Assembly: GCA_023634235.1 (NCBI GenBank)
Contig: JAMKCF010000029.1
Location: forward strand, 2,294,001 to 2,358,000
DNA length: 64,000 nt
From: Pisaster brevispinus
Lineage: Eukaryota; Echinodermata; Asteroidea; Forcipulatida; Asteriidae
Reading direction: 5' to 3'
The notes below the pieces were generated by a model. That model worked only from the letters and a program-made list of their open reading frames with translations. It made no database searches and was not told where the DNA came from. The translations under genes and the position numbers were made by a program. This document shows positions 32,613-44,161 of the stretch, in pieces (position 1 is the stretch's first letter; every line of letters starts with the position of its first letter).

Positions 32613-34106
32613 TTAATCTATACAAATATACGGTAGTATATGCAAGGCCTCGTCGTCTTGTGTAGCAATAGATAAGGACTGCGTCCAATCAAACCATTCC
32701 CTTTTATTGTTGTAGCAACCATTGACTCCATCCCATTCTTGTTGATGAATTCTTTGAATGTCTTCCTCTGTGACTGGCTTGGACGGTAGTTGCTCTTCCT
32801 CCTGTTCTTCCTCTCTATTGCCTTCTTGCTCCTTTTCAACTATTCCTTCATTCTCATCAGTCATTTCAACAGAGGCAATATCAAAAAGGTTCCCTCCAGG
32901 CGTCTGCTCACTTTCAACAGATGGTGCTAAACTCAATAAAACTTGCTCTTTGTCAATTTGGGATAACATTTGGCTGTACTTCTCATCGCTGTGATTGTCA
33001 CCCTCTTCATCATAATCATCATCAAACATAGAGAATGAGGTTTGAGATGGTCCTTGTATTGACAGATCTAACTCACTGAACTGAGATCCCTCTTGTATAT
33101 TGTCATACTCAACTGGCGAACTGGCTAATGTAAAACTTGTATGTTGTGATATGCACGGTGAGGGTGACCGTAACTTTACTGTGGCTGAACTAGAATTAGA
33201 ATCTGAAAGATTTTTATGTATACTTGGGGATTTGTTTTGTAGTCGAATTGATGCCAAGTCACTCTTTGTTGCCTCATTGTCTTTTGTACTTTTATCAGCT
33301 TCCACATGACTGGAGTCTGAGCAGTTGGAATCAGTCGATTGTTTTGCCTTCACAGATGAAGATGACCTATTTGCTTTAGAAGCTGCAATAACAGACGGAG
33401 AACATTTGCTACTACTACTATTAACTGCACTTAACACTGGTTTAGTTAAAGGAGACTTTGAAAGCACCTTGCTAGTCTTTGTGTTCAATTTATTAAGACC
33501 TGGTGATGATGCTCCCTTGGCTTTCAAAGCTGGAGAACTAGTTCTTGATGATGACAATTTTGAATCTGACGGTTTCACCTTGGAAAAAGCAGATTTAGAA
33601 CTTTGAAGATTGGTATTACTTGCATCCTTTTCAACTGGCATACCATTTTTTTTGTCGGGACCTTGGTTATCTTTGGCTGCATTCGAGGTGGGTGTATTAA
33701 CTGCCGGTCGTGGTTTCTTGGGGATACTTGGTGTTGACCCTGTAGATGTAAGAGTACCCAGGGAGCTTCCAAGCTTCCTCCTTTTGTGGTTCTCTGATTT
33801 CTTTTTGTCCACCGTAGACGTCGATGATGGGGTGGTGGACGTATGAGCTTTGAGCATGGGAGTTCTTTTACCTCCTGAGAGTGTATTAGAGGTAACACCT
33901 GGGGTAGGTGGGGTAGGTTGCCTGCTGGTTGTTTCATCCTGAGTAGTGCCGCTAGGCTGCTTGGTGCTGCTGGGTGTTCCTGCAGGTGCTGGTCCACGCA
34001 CAAACTGCTTACTCCAGATACGTACCAACTTCTTGCATCGAGTGGAAAGCGAACTGTCCAAAGTGTTTTTGCGGATGTCATTGACAATCTTACCAAGACG
34101 GGTTTC
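32613..34106 (-). CDS. MED26: MED26 exon 3
   Basis: 1,494 bp including the stop. The acceptor is cttttactcaaatgcag, so the ATG at 34110-34112 that would open this frame is intronic and the exon starts with GAA (Glu47). It holds the end of the LW domain, the whole disordered middle and the conserved C terminus. Confidence 0.96.
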   Translation of the reverse strand, partial: ETRLGKIVNDIRKNTLDSSLSTRCKKLVRIWSKQFVRGPAPAGTPSSTKQPSGTTQDETTSRQPTPPTPGVTSNTLSGGKRTPMLKAHTSTTPSSTSTVDKKKSENHKRRKLGSSLGTLTSTGSTPSIPKKPRPAVNTPTSNAAKDNQGPDKKNGMPVEKDASNTNLQSSKSAFSKVKPSDSKLSSSRTSSPALKAKGASSPGLNKLNTKTSKVLSKSPLTKPVLSAVNSSSSKCSPSVIAASKANRSSSSVKAKQSTDSNCSDSSHVEADKSTKDNEATKSDLASIRLQNKSPSIHKNLSDSNSSSATVKLRSPSPCISQHTSFTLASSPVEYDNIQEGSQFSELDLSIQGPSQTSFSMFDDDYDEEGDNHSDEKYSQMLSQIDKEQVLLSLAPSVESEQTPGGNLFDIASVEMTDENEGIVEKEQEGNREEEQEEEQLPSKPVTEEDIQRIHQQEWDGVNGCYNNKREWFDWTQSLSIATQDDEALHILPYICID

Positions 34107-36345
34107 CTGCATTTGAGTAAAAGTACAAGTTGTTTTTACTGAATGTATATCAGGGGAATACTTTAGTAACTTGATGCAGTTTTATTTTATAGAGTGGGTA
34201 GTCATTAAAACATTTAGACCCAGGGTTCTGCCAACAGTATTGACTGCTGTAAAACCCACCCTGCACTCAGCCTTCCCCCCCCCCCCCCGACCACCACTCG
34301 CAGAATGTTCTCTTTTTCAGTTCAGGCCATTACACACTTTCCAGCTTTTGAATTAAACTTTGCTATTTCCTTCCACAGATTTTCAACAAAAAGGAAAATT
34401 GTATACCAGTAAAAAATTGTCTCAAAAGCTGCCAAGAGCAAGTCCTTGTTTGGTTTGAGTCTATATTTTATGTGATCCACACCGCCCAACCAATCCAGCA
34501 AAAAATACCCCTGTTGATCTCGCAATGGTTTCCAGTCACACTGATCACAGTTTTACCATTGCGATAACATGATACCAGTTTCATACACGTCGCATACCGT
34601 ATCCAGCGTTAATGTACGATGGGAAAATGGACAGATTAAAGACCATGGTTAGCCATAAACGGTCTGTTCCCCATGGCAGTAAAGGCATCCGCACAATTCA
34701 ATGCATAGCGCGCACTTGTGTTCACACTTTGTGTTAAGAAGTAAATTGCATTGATCACACTTGGGAAGCAATTAACTGCACTCTTTGCCATTTTTTGTTA
34801 GGAAACTTTTAAATGATAAACTTTTAAAGATGTCTTTTAAAGTATTTCACATGAAGTTCTTGCACGAGAATTGGATTGTGTAAAGATACAAAGTCGGACA
34901 GTGATGATACAGTGAAAAACAAAAAGGCAGACTAAATACATATAAAGAATAAAAAAATTAAATAACTGCAAGAAATGTAGTCACAAGACAAAGTTCTGTA
35001 GCAATAAGAGAATTGGATTTTGCTTGAGCCCATATCCAATCATTCATGGGGAGACCGATCTTTCTCACATGCTGCCCCACGCCTATGGAACAAATTGCCA
35101 GCACTAGTAAAATCATCTGTTTCTTTAACCCAATTTTAAAAAAAACCTTAAGACACATCTTTTCAATCAAGTATTTGAGTAAATGGTTTGATTTCTACCC
35201 TTCGATGTTTTCTTAGATATTGCATTTGTATTGTATTTCTCTACCACATGTTCTGGATTTCTTCTTAGCTTTGGCTTACGTTTCAATTTTGGTTATTGTA
35301 CATGTGTATGTTATTGTTTGTATTTAGCGCCATGAGCACTTTGATGGATTTGTGTGCTTTATAAGTTCTCATTATTATTATTATTATTATTATTCAAATT
35401 ACTGGTAGGAAACTGTGACAACTGTGAACTGGGCTCAAGTTCAAAGAGCGGCTTAAGCATCAAATAGTGCTTAACAATGTTCTGCTAGGGCCAAGCAAAA
35501 TTGAGCGGGAAAACAGTCACAGATGGTACATTTGGAACTTTTTTAATTTTATACAAACCTCAAGAGCTTCTTTGGTAATCTGAGTGTTCTCAAGACATGA
35601 AATGGCTGCCAACACACTAACCATGTTAGTAACCTGAAACAAAACAAAAACAACTTTAAATTTAGATTTTATGCAGGTTTATGCAAGCATGGCAATTTGC
35701 TTAGCACCACTGGGACTGGTTGATAAGTTTTACAAGTTCTTGCCGAGGAAGTAACCTCGAGCGCAGTGAGCATAGATAACTGTCTGCCTATCCCACATTG
35801 TTATGCGATACATGAGTTTTACATCATCATCTACATGTATGTGCTGCATCGTGATCATTGCTCGTGTCTTATCAGCCATTCTGTCAATTCATTTTTATTC
35901 CAGACGCATCATATGCTCTAACCAAGAAATACATGTGACAACTTCTAATCTGGCGCCACTACAATTACAATTACAATTTCAATCTTAAAATGGTGTGATG
36001 AAATCAAACTTGCTCACACTATTTAAAACTGTGTGAAAAGTGTAATTGACAATTAATCTAGTACAGGTTTATTTTAAAACAAATTACAAGAAGTGCATCA
36101 CCATCAATTAGCACTATTAACATTAGGGTTAAGCCTCAATTTTACAATTTTTTTTAGTAGGGCTAATAAAGTTGAAGATGTACAAATATTCCTAAACTAT
36201 CATTGCTTGCACCATTTTATTTTTGCAAACAATCTCTGATTTCATGTGCAATTTGTTTGTTTTGTATTTTCCAACCAACCCATCCAAATACAATTTTTGA
36301 TTTTATAAAAATAAAAGATGATATGTTTGAGAACAGCAATATTTA

Positions 36346-36376
<31 letters not shown>

Positions 36377-39300
36377 GGGGGGGGGAATACTTGCCATGGA
36401 GCGTTCTGAACAAAACTTGGGCAAGTATACTACCTCGGAAAGAATTCAAAATTCTACAGTAAGTTTAAAGTTAAAAGACTCTAGCAGTTTTCAAGCAGCC
36501 TCTCAGCTGTGATTAACTTAACCACCACACGTCTTAAAACCCAAACCCATGGCAATGCTAGAATTTGATGGGAATTTCCATTGTATGGTTAGTATGGTTC
36601 TGTATTGCTATTACTTAGCCACCCACACTTAGTACATGTATGTGCCAGTCAATTACATATGATTTTATTTGCAGTTTCAACTACCAAAAGATGGCTTCTT
36701 TTTCATTTTTCTTTGATCAAATTAGTTTCCATCTGAATGTTCACAGACTCTAAAGTCTATCAGTATCAACCTTCCAGCCAAATATTTCTAGACAAATATT
36801 TCCATTCAAATTACTTGTAGAGGAAATAGCATTTAAAACTCTACAAATTACTTTTTTTATTTTGATTGTCCCACTCAAAGAGGCGTGGTATCAATGTTCA
36901 CAAAAATCCTGACATTTAAATTAATTTCTTCCCTATGTCTTCACTAAAACATGACCTGTACAAACTTCCAGAAACTTTTCACAAGTTTCTTGTATTTTGC
37001 ATTTTATTGAAACTTGAAGATGGGAACAAATTTACTTTTCCAAAATTATGTACTTTGTTTCTCTTTTATAAAGGGAGACTTCTACCACATTTCAAAAAAT
37101 GACATTACCGTAAAGAAATGTAAGCCAAGTGCCCTGTTACTAACAAGAAACTGTAAAATAAAACAAAAAGGGTTCAAAGGTTAACATACTCTTATCCCGC
37201 CATTGCTATTGTCAAAAATAGTGACTTCAAAATTGCTTGTGCATTTCATGTAGTCTGGTCCCTGATTACAGTATCATTGTAATTACAATATGATGTATAA
37301 AGGTACCAGTCTGTCAACATATCAAACCATGTTGACATTGGCATTGCATGTGTTTTTCTTGGGGTGGCTCACTTGCAACCGACACAGCTTCATGTAGACC
37401 ATTCAGTCTTTCAGGAATGACCTACGGCTTACAAGTAAATGGGGCAACTCAGATTTAAAATTCCAGCTTCCAATAAAATAAAAAAATTAAGTATAACTTT
37501 TTTGATCAATTCGATTGAGTTCCACCCTTTATTACAAACCATATCACTTGTGTTATTTGTTCCAAACATCAAGATTATGGATTTCTCAGGTTGACCTGCA
37601 TTTTACTTGCGCTGTGACGGAGAAATCAAGATTAAGCAGAAAATTTATCTACTCTTTCGACTGTTGATTTTTTTCTGTCAGTGACTGATACTGATCATCT
37701 TAACGTCATCGTAGTTTAAATACTTGGTTTGTAACTGATCAACTTCTGATATGTTCCTGATGGTCTTATTAGCCCAGGGCAGCATCATCCCGAAAATCAG
37801 TCGGAGACTGTTTTGTGTCCTTGCAAGGTCGACGTAAGGGCAGCTTTACGGGCCGTTGGCTAGCTATAGCCCCATGCAGGTCCATGATCCAAACACTCAT
37901 GTAATTTCCATCATCATTTAATAACATTGATCTACTTCAATATTTGCCCACTTTTGTTTTTTAGTCGCGGACAATTAAAGTTTAACTTGGTCCGGTAATA
38001 TGATTTTTAGGTACAACTAGCTCAATGATCAGTAGTTGCGATGATCGTAACCCTCCATCCTCCCGACGGTCGCAGACCGGAGGGTTACGAGTTAATAAGC
38101 ACAGGATTCGACCAACAATGCAATTTTGACCAATGTTGACAGACTAGTCACCAGATTTGCCCATTTTTTTCCACTTTCAAAAAATATGACACAAAATCTA
38201 AGAACACGGACTTGATCTTCAATGTCTAATGAATCCATTCATAACACTCAAAACATCATTGAGAAAATATTGTAAGAAAAAAGGACAAAAACTTACCGGA
38301 GACCGAGCGAAATGCTCGTGAATCGAACTCAGACCATGGTTGACATTTTGAACCCCGCACTTTCAATATCTCGACGAATCAGCGTAAACCAAGGAAAACC
38401 AAACTGGGCGGAGCTTCCGCTGTAGCACGCTAACCGGCTATTCCCGCTTGTGGACTCACCGCACGGATGTGCAGCAGCAGATTGTCTCGGCAATCGGCTG
38501 TACATGTACATGTACATTGTACATGTACACACACGTAAGTTATGTACATGTACAGTCAGTGTGTACGTTGTGTGCACACAATTGGGTCGGAGGATACATG
38601 TATGTATACATGTACATGTACTCACGTGTACATGTACATTGTATACCCCACACGTGCGTGCAACCCACGCCCCCCCCCCCCCCCCCCCCCCCGCCTCATT
38701 CCCTGCTGCAGGCCTAATAAACAACACAATCCGGTCAGATAGGCCTGTACGGAAACGGAAATTCCCATGCGTGGCTATGCACGCACGTGTGGGGTATGCA
38801 ATGTACATGTACACGCGGGTGTGTGTACATGTGCGTGTATACATACATTGTACATGTATCCTCCGACCCAATTGTGTGCACACAACGTACACACTGACTG
38901 AGGTTGGTTAAAACAGGCATGCACATTGTTAGTCTGGCTCTCTAGCCTCCATGTTCCATACTTCAATGAGTAGGCGAGTAGGGAAACATACAGTTCGATT
39001 TTCCAGGGGTTAGAAGACGTGCGGTTGAGTCTAATCGCGACCTCGTTCTGGTGATATATTATACAAAATTGTAACCTCGTACTTATAAACACATCGCTCT
39101 CGCCACACAATTTTCCCCAATGCGTCGTTGACCGATCGTTCGACCGATCGTTCGTGAGGGGTGAGTCCACAAGCGGGAATAGCCGGTTAGCGTGCTACAG
39201 CGGAAGCTCCGCCCAGTTTGGTTTTCCTTGGTTTACGCTGATTCGTCGAGATATTGAAAGTGCGGGGTTCAAAATGTCAACCATGGTCTGAGTTCGATTC

Positions 39301-41300
39301 ACGAGCATTTCGCTCGGTCTCCGGTAAGTTTTTGTCCTTTTTTCTTACAATATTTTCTCAATGATGTTTTGAGTGTTATGAATGGATTCATTAGACATTG
39401 AAGATCAAGTCCGTGTTCTTAGATTTTGTGTCATATTTTTTGAAAGTGGAAAAAAATGGGCAAATCTGGTGACTAGTCTGTCAACATTGGTCAAAATTGC
39501 ATTGTTGGTCGAATCCTGTGCTTATTAACTCGTAACCCTCCGGTCTGCGACCGTCGGGAGGATGGAGGGTTACGATCATCGCAACTAAATGATCAGGTGA
39601 TTTATCAGTTTCATATTTTTGATGCAGGTAAGTCCCACAGACTACTTCGCAACACATTTTGTGCATGTTAGCCAAAAAAGAGGTGCATACCAGTCTAGAC
39701 CAGCATGCACCTTATTTGCAAAGTAGTCCATGCACGTCACATAGTCACATAACACATGTTTTTGTTTTAAACAAAAAGAAACCGGCCAAAATTTAAAGGT
39801 TATTGTATTAGATGTTTGTTATACTTTTGGACGATCTTTATTGTCTTGCTTGAGTCAAAACTTTTTAATATTACCCGGCGCCCCCCCCCACAAATTGCCC
39901 AAAACAAGGCAGTTCCAGTGTCCTTCAAGTCCTTCCGCTCCATGTTCAGACGAACCAGTAAGAAGTGGGGTTTTTTTCTTTCTAAGGCACTGCACATCTT
40001 GTGAAATGCCTTTATCCACTGCAAGTCAGCCCACTCTTCATCATTTTTTGCGACTATATTTAAATGCACTTACTAAACTGCATTTTGTTGTTTAGGCCTA
40101 ATACTTGGGATCAACAATGAAGTATAAACTGTTAAATTCGTGTAAAAAATGTAGAGAACAATTTTGCACAAGCAACTTGATTTTTTCCCTAAACAAATCT
40201 TGACAATTACCTCCCCGGTCATGCCAATACTTAATTTTATGCCTGATGTTTAATATTACTTTTAGACTGTTATTTGTTCTTCCATTGGGCTATTTTCTGT
40301 AGAGGCCTCTCAAAAAGAGTGGATTGTCATTCATAATAGAGCTCTAGTCTGTGGTCGTTTATATATTATTATACTCGTCTGTCCATTATTGTATGTCTTC
40401 CCTTTTGCTTTGCTTTTTGTACAAAAACTACAAGTCATGACAATGCATGACATTCAAATCTACAGCAAGAACAATACATTTTATGTCAGGATATTCACAA
40501 ATTCCAGACTCAAATTTCAAGTAAAAACTAAAACTGCATCCCTCCCTAAATTTCAATGGTAATCAAATCAGTGGACAAGCACATTTGTCATGTAAATGTC
40601 CAAACATTTCCCTTCATCAGAGCCACAGTCCACATTTAGTGCAGTACATGTACAACAAGCCTACCGTTTGATACAAACAGCACTGTACGCTGTACACGGG
40701 CAGTAAAAATGATGGTTTCTTCAACGCTACAGCTTCCATACTCGGCATTTATTTTACAAGAATGTACTAGAAAAATTATGCACAGAAAATACAGACGTGT
40801 TGTAGAAAACGTACAGCGCATGCGTGCTAGCTGCCCTCTCATAGGTTCCCGGCTCGGTCAACAGTCATTTTGCAGTGGACCAGCCAAGTGTCCAGATCCC
40901 CTTACCGTTCGCCGGTCTCCAGATACAATTTGGAAAATGACTATTTTCACCACTTTTACCTCTTTGTGTCCTTCATTTTTTGCATCTGGAATGATCTATA
41001 GGAGTTAAGCTTCGCGTTCGGGATGGCAATCGGTTCTGACAGTGACGACTCGCCGCGGATTCTTGGACCGAATTTTGGTCTCCGTCTGGAAAAATCGGCC
41101 ATTTTGAGGCGCGCATGCACGTTGAAACGGGCATGGCGAGAGTGCAGCGTGATCGTCGAAGAATTGCCACGCTACCTAACCTGATTTTCGACAGTTTGTG
41201 GACCTGAAGAGGCAAAAGAACGGAAAATATGGCTTACTTTGGCATCTTGGTCTGTTGCCTTGAGCAGCTGCTCCTTGATCTGGCTCGGGGTTGGCGGCAT
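32613..41300 (-). CDS. MED26: Mediator complex subunit 26, complete three-exon gene
   Basis: Exons 41238-41300, 35559-35633 and 32613-34106 join in phase 0 to give 543 aa. Residues 1 to about 86 form a TFIIS N-terminal (LW) domain: PSQIKEQLLKATDQ, ITKEALEETRLGKIVNDIRK and KKLVRIWSKQF. A long Ser/Thr/Lys/Pro-rich disordered middle follows, then an acidic stretch (EKEQEGNREEEQEEEQ). The C terminus WDGVNGCYNNKREWFDWTQS and LHILPYICID matches the Mediator-binding end of MED26. The family role is a subunit of Mediator in the nucleus whose N-terminal domain recruits elongation factors to Pol II. Human MED26 is about 600 aa, so the length is normal. The start is the ATG at 41298-41300, first in an exon that ends with a clean gtaagc donor. 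The gene lies head-away from the plus strand and has no visible partner. Confidence 0.95.
35030..35394 (+). mobile_element. CR1/L2-like LINE 3' end
   Basis: The plus strand reads DRSFSHAAPRLWNKLPALVK, then, after a frameshift, KKTLRHIF. These are the last residues of a LINE polyprotein and parallel LWNDLPP and QLKTHLFC of the LINE at 15124. A 3' UTR with TTTAGCGCCATGAGCAC and (ATT)n (35371-35394) follows. All upstream LINE sequence is missing. Confidence 0.85.
35429..35530. mobile_element. Partial GGGCCCAATTTCA-type MITE
   Basis: GGGCTCAAGTTCAAAGAGC and repeated GCTTAAGCA/GTGCTTAACA words resemble the MITE family at 4687. It ends without a matching right terminus. It shares AAACAGTCACAGATGGTACA with a near-identical phrase at about 28105. 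Confidence 0.45.
35559..35633 (-). CDS. MED26: MED26 exon 2
   Basis: 75 bp, phase 0-0, acceptor ttttgtttcag, donor gtttgt. It encodes VTNMVSVLAAISCLENTQIT then KEALE, the middle helices of the LW domain. It is too short to appear as a long open frame. Confidence 0.95.
35634..38023. other. MED26 intron 1, distal part
   Basis: AT-rich. 36345-36386 is a simple tract of (AT)n, T14 and G9. No exon is recognised. Confidence 0.55.
38033..39587. mobile_element. 1,555-bp foldback transposon, 9-bp duplication, MULE-like
   Basis: The left arm (38033-38460) and right arm (39160-39587) are inverted copies of 428 bp with no difference I can find by eye. Both ends read TAGTTGCGATGATCG inward. The 9-bp duplication AATGATCAG lies directly outside (38024-38032 and 39588-39596). 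Duplications of about 9 bp and very long terminal repeats are typical of Mutator-like elements. Each arm starts with a subterminal hairpin, CGTAACCCTCC paired with GGAGGGTTACG. The 700-bp core has no transposase and itself contains an inverted repeat (38550-38902) and a C22 run, so it is non-autonomous. It sits in MED26 intron 1. Confidence 0.92.
38550..38902. repeat. Nested diverged inverted repeat in the foldback core
   Basis: CAGTCAGTGTGTACGTTGTG with GCACACAATTGGGTCGGAGG on the left mirrors 38778-38902 on the right. The arms run to CCCCACACGTGCGTGC and are rich in TACATGTA words. Unlike the outer arms these are clearly diverged. A run of about 22 C lies near the centre (about 38672-38693). 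Confidence 0.82.
39640..39728. mobile_element. Small foldback element
   Basis: GACTACTTCGCAA at the left and TTTGCAAAGTAGTC at the right are inverted ends. The inner GGTGCATACCAGTCTAGAC and CCAGCATGCACC pair as well. A related sequence lies at about 29970-30050 (AAAGAGGTGCAAGTTGGTCT and TTTGCGAAGTAGTC). Confidence 0.55.
39729..41237. other. MED26 intron 1, proximal part
   Basis: The last 500 bp, near the first exon, are GC-rich and CpG-rich, with NRF1-like GCGCATGCGTGC (40817-40828). No exon is recognised. Confidence 0.5.
41238..41300 (-). CDS. MED26: MED26 exon 1
   Basis: 63 bp from ATG to donor gtaagc. It encodes MPPTPSQIKEQLLKATDQDA then K, the first helix of the LW domain, and is too short to appear as a long open frame. 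It joins exon 2 in phase 0, giving the conserved order of the family. Confidence 0.95.
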
Positions 41301-41407
41301 TTGACCGTCTTTCCCCGGTCAAATTTAGCCGAGGTGCTGCACCTCCACAGCACACACACTGCACAGGCATATTATCCTCACTCAACTCAATCTATTTCCC
41401 GATGTGC

Positions 41408-41412
41408 CCAAT
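41408..41412 (+). promoter_or_regulatory. CCAAT box upstream of MED26
   Basis: GCCCAATGGAAC contains CCAAT about 110 bp upstream of the MED26 ATG in a CpG-rich, TATA-less region. This is a common NF-Y position for housekeeping genes. The motif is short, so this is weak evidence. Confidence 0.3.
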
Positions 41413-44161
41413 GGAACTATGGGATATGCTAGCGCCAGCTTTTTTTTTACAAGTCGGTTGAAAGAAAACTTGTTCGCGTATCCGAAAATGACGTCACGAT
41501 GTCCGATAAACGCCGACGTTTATTATTATTTTGTGACCAATTTTTTCCGTTTACATTGCAACATTGTTTTTCTGAAAGAAATTTCTTTAAAATAACGGTG
41601 AGTTTCATGTAATATTTATTCGCAATAATATTTAAAAACATGGCCGTATGGCTGTACTAATTGCGTGCGCAGGCAAGGTCGCTGAAGTTAAGTCACGCGA
41701 GCGCTACCATGGCGCTACTGCTTTTGAGTTTTTTTGAAGTGTTGTTTCGTGGAATCAAACGATTAATTTACCCGATGTTCATCAAAATGCTTCAGTTGAT
41801 GACACATACATTTTCTCTTGTTTCCATTTTAGATTTAGACACCTGTTTCACCCTTTTATGTCTTGTAAAAGTGCGGAATGGCGAACTGCTAATTTTAGAG
41901 ATTTTACCCGCGAGTCTAAGCTGTGCAAAAATGCTTTGGTTGAAACCGTTTGTCATTAACACAAGTTCAAATACCTTCCAGTATTGGCTTTAATGGTGGA
42001 CCACCAGTTTACAACATCGAGAACTTAATGATGACGACCCAATACCTCCGGCTGGCTGAGCTTGGCTTCACGCCCCCCCCCACCCCCCCTCCCACACACA
42101 CCCCTCTCAGCCTCACAATTGAAATAAAAATGAACACACTGGTCGCCTAGGTGTAGTTTGTTTTTGGGGAAGGCTAAATGGGGGCGCCTCTCAACCGCCA
42201 GTGTCTCACCTCGGGTAGCTTTTTAAGAGGTTTGTCTACAGAAAATGACAAGTCATTCTACCACCATACAACCAACATGTGGGCATTTCACCAATGGGCT
42301 GACCATGAACCATCTGGCATGCGTGGACCGTTTCGTTATAATATGGTCTTGACTTTAAGGAAGGATGACCACCCCCCCCCCACACCCACCTATCATCATC
42401 CCGCACATCAACACATCAAACTGATTTATTCATGTATATTCTTAAAAAAATACGCAATCATGGGGGCATGAGGAGGTACATGTACTGTACATGCAAGCCC
42501 ATCAACATCCCCACGGAATGGAGCAGAGAGAAGTTGACCCACTCTGCCATTCACACACCCCACCCCCTTGACCCCTTCCTTGCAGATCAGACGCGGAACG
42601 ACCTCCGCAAAATGCGCGTCTACGCTGTACTATTTCTACCATTTTGCGCTGGGCGTCGTGCAAGAGGTCATTAGACGAAAACAAAATCGTATTGCTTCGT
42701 GGCTTTGTGCACACAGGCCTGATACGCTAGCTTGTCTGTTTTTGGTTAACATTAATCTCGAAATATCCAGGGCCCATAGAGTTGAAAACAATTGCTGAAC
42801 ACAAACACTATTGTGCTCATTACCAGAAAAAGTCTACCATACAGAAACAATACCACGACAGTGCCGTTTACAACTGGTTTCCTATATTTGCTTAGCAGAG
42901 CAACGTTAATTGCTTGAATTTTCTGCTTATTATGTTGCTCTGTGCCCAGTTTTCCGGGGTATTACATGTATATTGCCTAGTGGTATCGCTGGGTCAGCAG
43001 GTAGGATGTAATAAGCGGACACTACATCCGGGTTGGCTTTACATTTGATTCACTTGAAGTTCATGTTTGCATTGACCCCGAATTGGTCCTTGCTCTATGG
43101 TCTGATCGGCCCCAGGTTAATTTAGTGGTAGACATGAAAGCCATGTCAAAGCCTTCCTAAATCCATGGTTGTATAACGGGATGACGGGAAATACTCATGT
43201 TTGGTTTAATTCTTATGAATCAATACATGTATACCTTTCCCATGAAATAATTATGTAAATTGCATATCGCGCGTGCGCACTTAACACTACTTGTTGGCAA
43301 ATGAGGGAGTATACATGTAACTCTTTTCTGATACGGGCCTGATGGTCTCGTGACGCCTTGATACGCGTTTGTGCACCTGCCTGTAGTGTACAGGTGTATG
43401 GCGTTTGCCAACCAATATTATCTGTACGCATGCGAGAGTGCTTCATTAAGGGTAATTGAGTTGTCTGGGTCCCGTATACATCACATCATCCATTCCAAGA
43501 TCTGAGATAAATGTTTTGTCTTTCTTATAATTGACTTCGAAGTACATGTAGTTCTTCCCAGTTGGACCTACTTGGGTTCTGTAACAATGGTTTGTGGTTT
43601 TAGTATGTGGCCCTTGACAAGAAAAACAAGAATCTGTTCATTGAACGCAGTTAATTCAAGGTGTCTTTATTTATAAAATCAGACCATACAACAAATTGAA
43701 ATGAAGTGTGCTTTACTAGTGATAAATGGGGAATCAAATGTTTTGTTTTCTGCTTACACCCCGGCAACAGTGCTGATATCTAATGTTAAGATGTCGTAGT
43801 TTCCAAACTATTATAAAATTACCAGTAACTTCTCATTATATAATTGGAACGCAGTGTATCTTAAGTTTTATATACATGTATTCACTATAGTTTCTCTGCC
43901 CCTTCTTCCCCAGCCAACCCCCCCCCCCCCACAAACATGCGCACACAAACAAATACGTGTAACTAAATTAACTAACAGGAAATGAAGATGTTAATGGCAT
44001 AGGGGTCTAAAGTGTACCATAAGATTTCAAAATCTACATACAACTTATTCTTTCTGAAAAACTGTTTAAATCAAGAACACAAAATAATGGAGTGCAGTTT
44101 TACTAAAAATAATTTCTATGGCTCAAATAAAAAGGCACAACACTGGCCTTTGCTAATTAAA
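41413..44161. other. Intergenic, between MED26 and the chitin-binding gene
   Basis: No supported gene. C-rich simple runs occur near 42071, 42371 and 43918. A plus-strand frame from the ATG at 41709 has a good initiation context but no recognisable family. Confidence 0.5.

Larger units (their letters stand above)
34107..35558. other. MED26 intron 2
   Basis: Contains a 14-base C run near 34267 and the LINE 3' end at 35030-35394. Otherwise nothing is recognised. Confidence 0.6.

Noticed and set aside
33575..34096. 173-codon minus-strand frame and several plus-strand frames over MED26 exon 3
   Set aside because: Shadow frames of a long low-complexity Ser/Lys-rich coding exon. The MED26 frame has conserved ends and splice sites.
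34107..34112. Met-Gln as the start of MED26
   Set aside because: The ATGCAG is the end of a splice acceptor. The conserved LW domain needs exons 1 and 2 upstream, both found in phase.
38329..38926. 187-codon and 153-codon frames in the MULE-like element
   Set aside because: Tyr/Thr/Cys/His-rich peptides come from TACATGTA and GT repeats and run through the poly-C tract. No domain is present.
41661..41993. 110-codon plus-strand frame with ATG at 41709 in a good initiation context, divergent from MED26
   Set aside because: Hydrophobic start but no recognisable family, no clear donor, and no similarity I can name. Transcript data would be needed.
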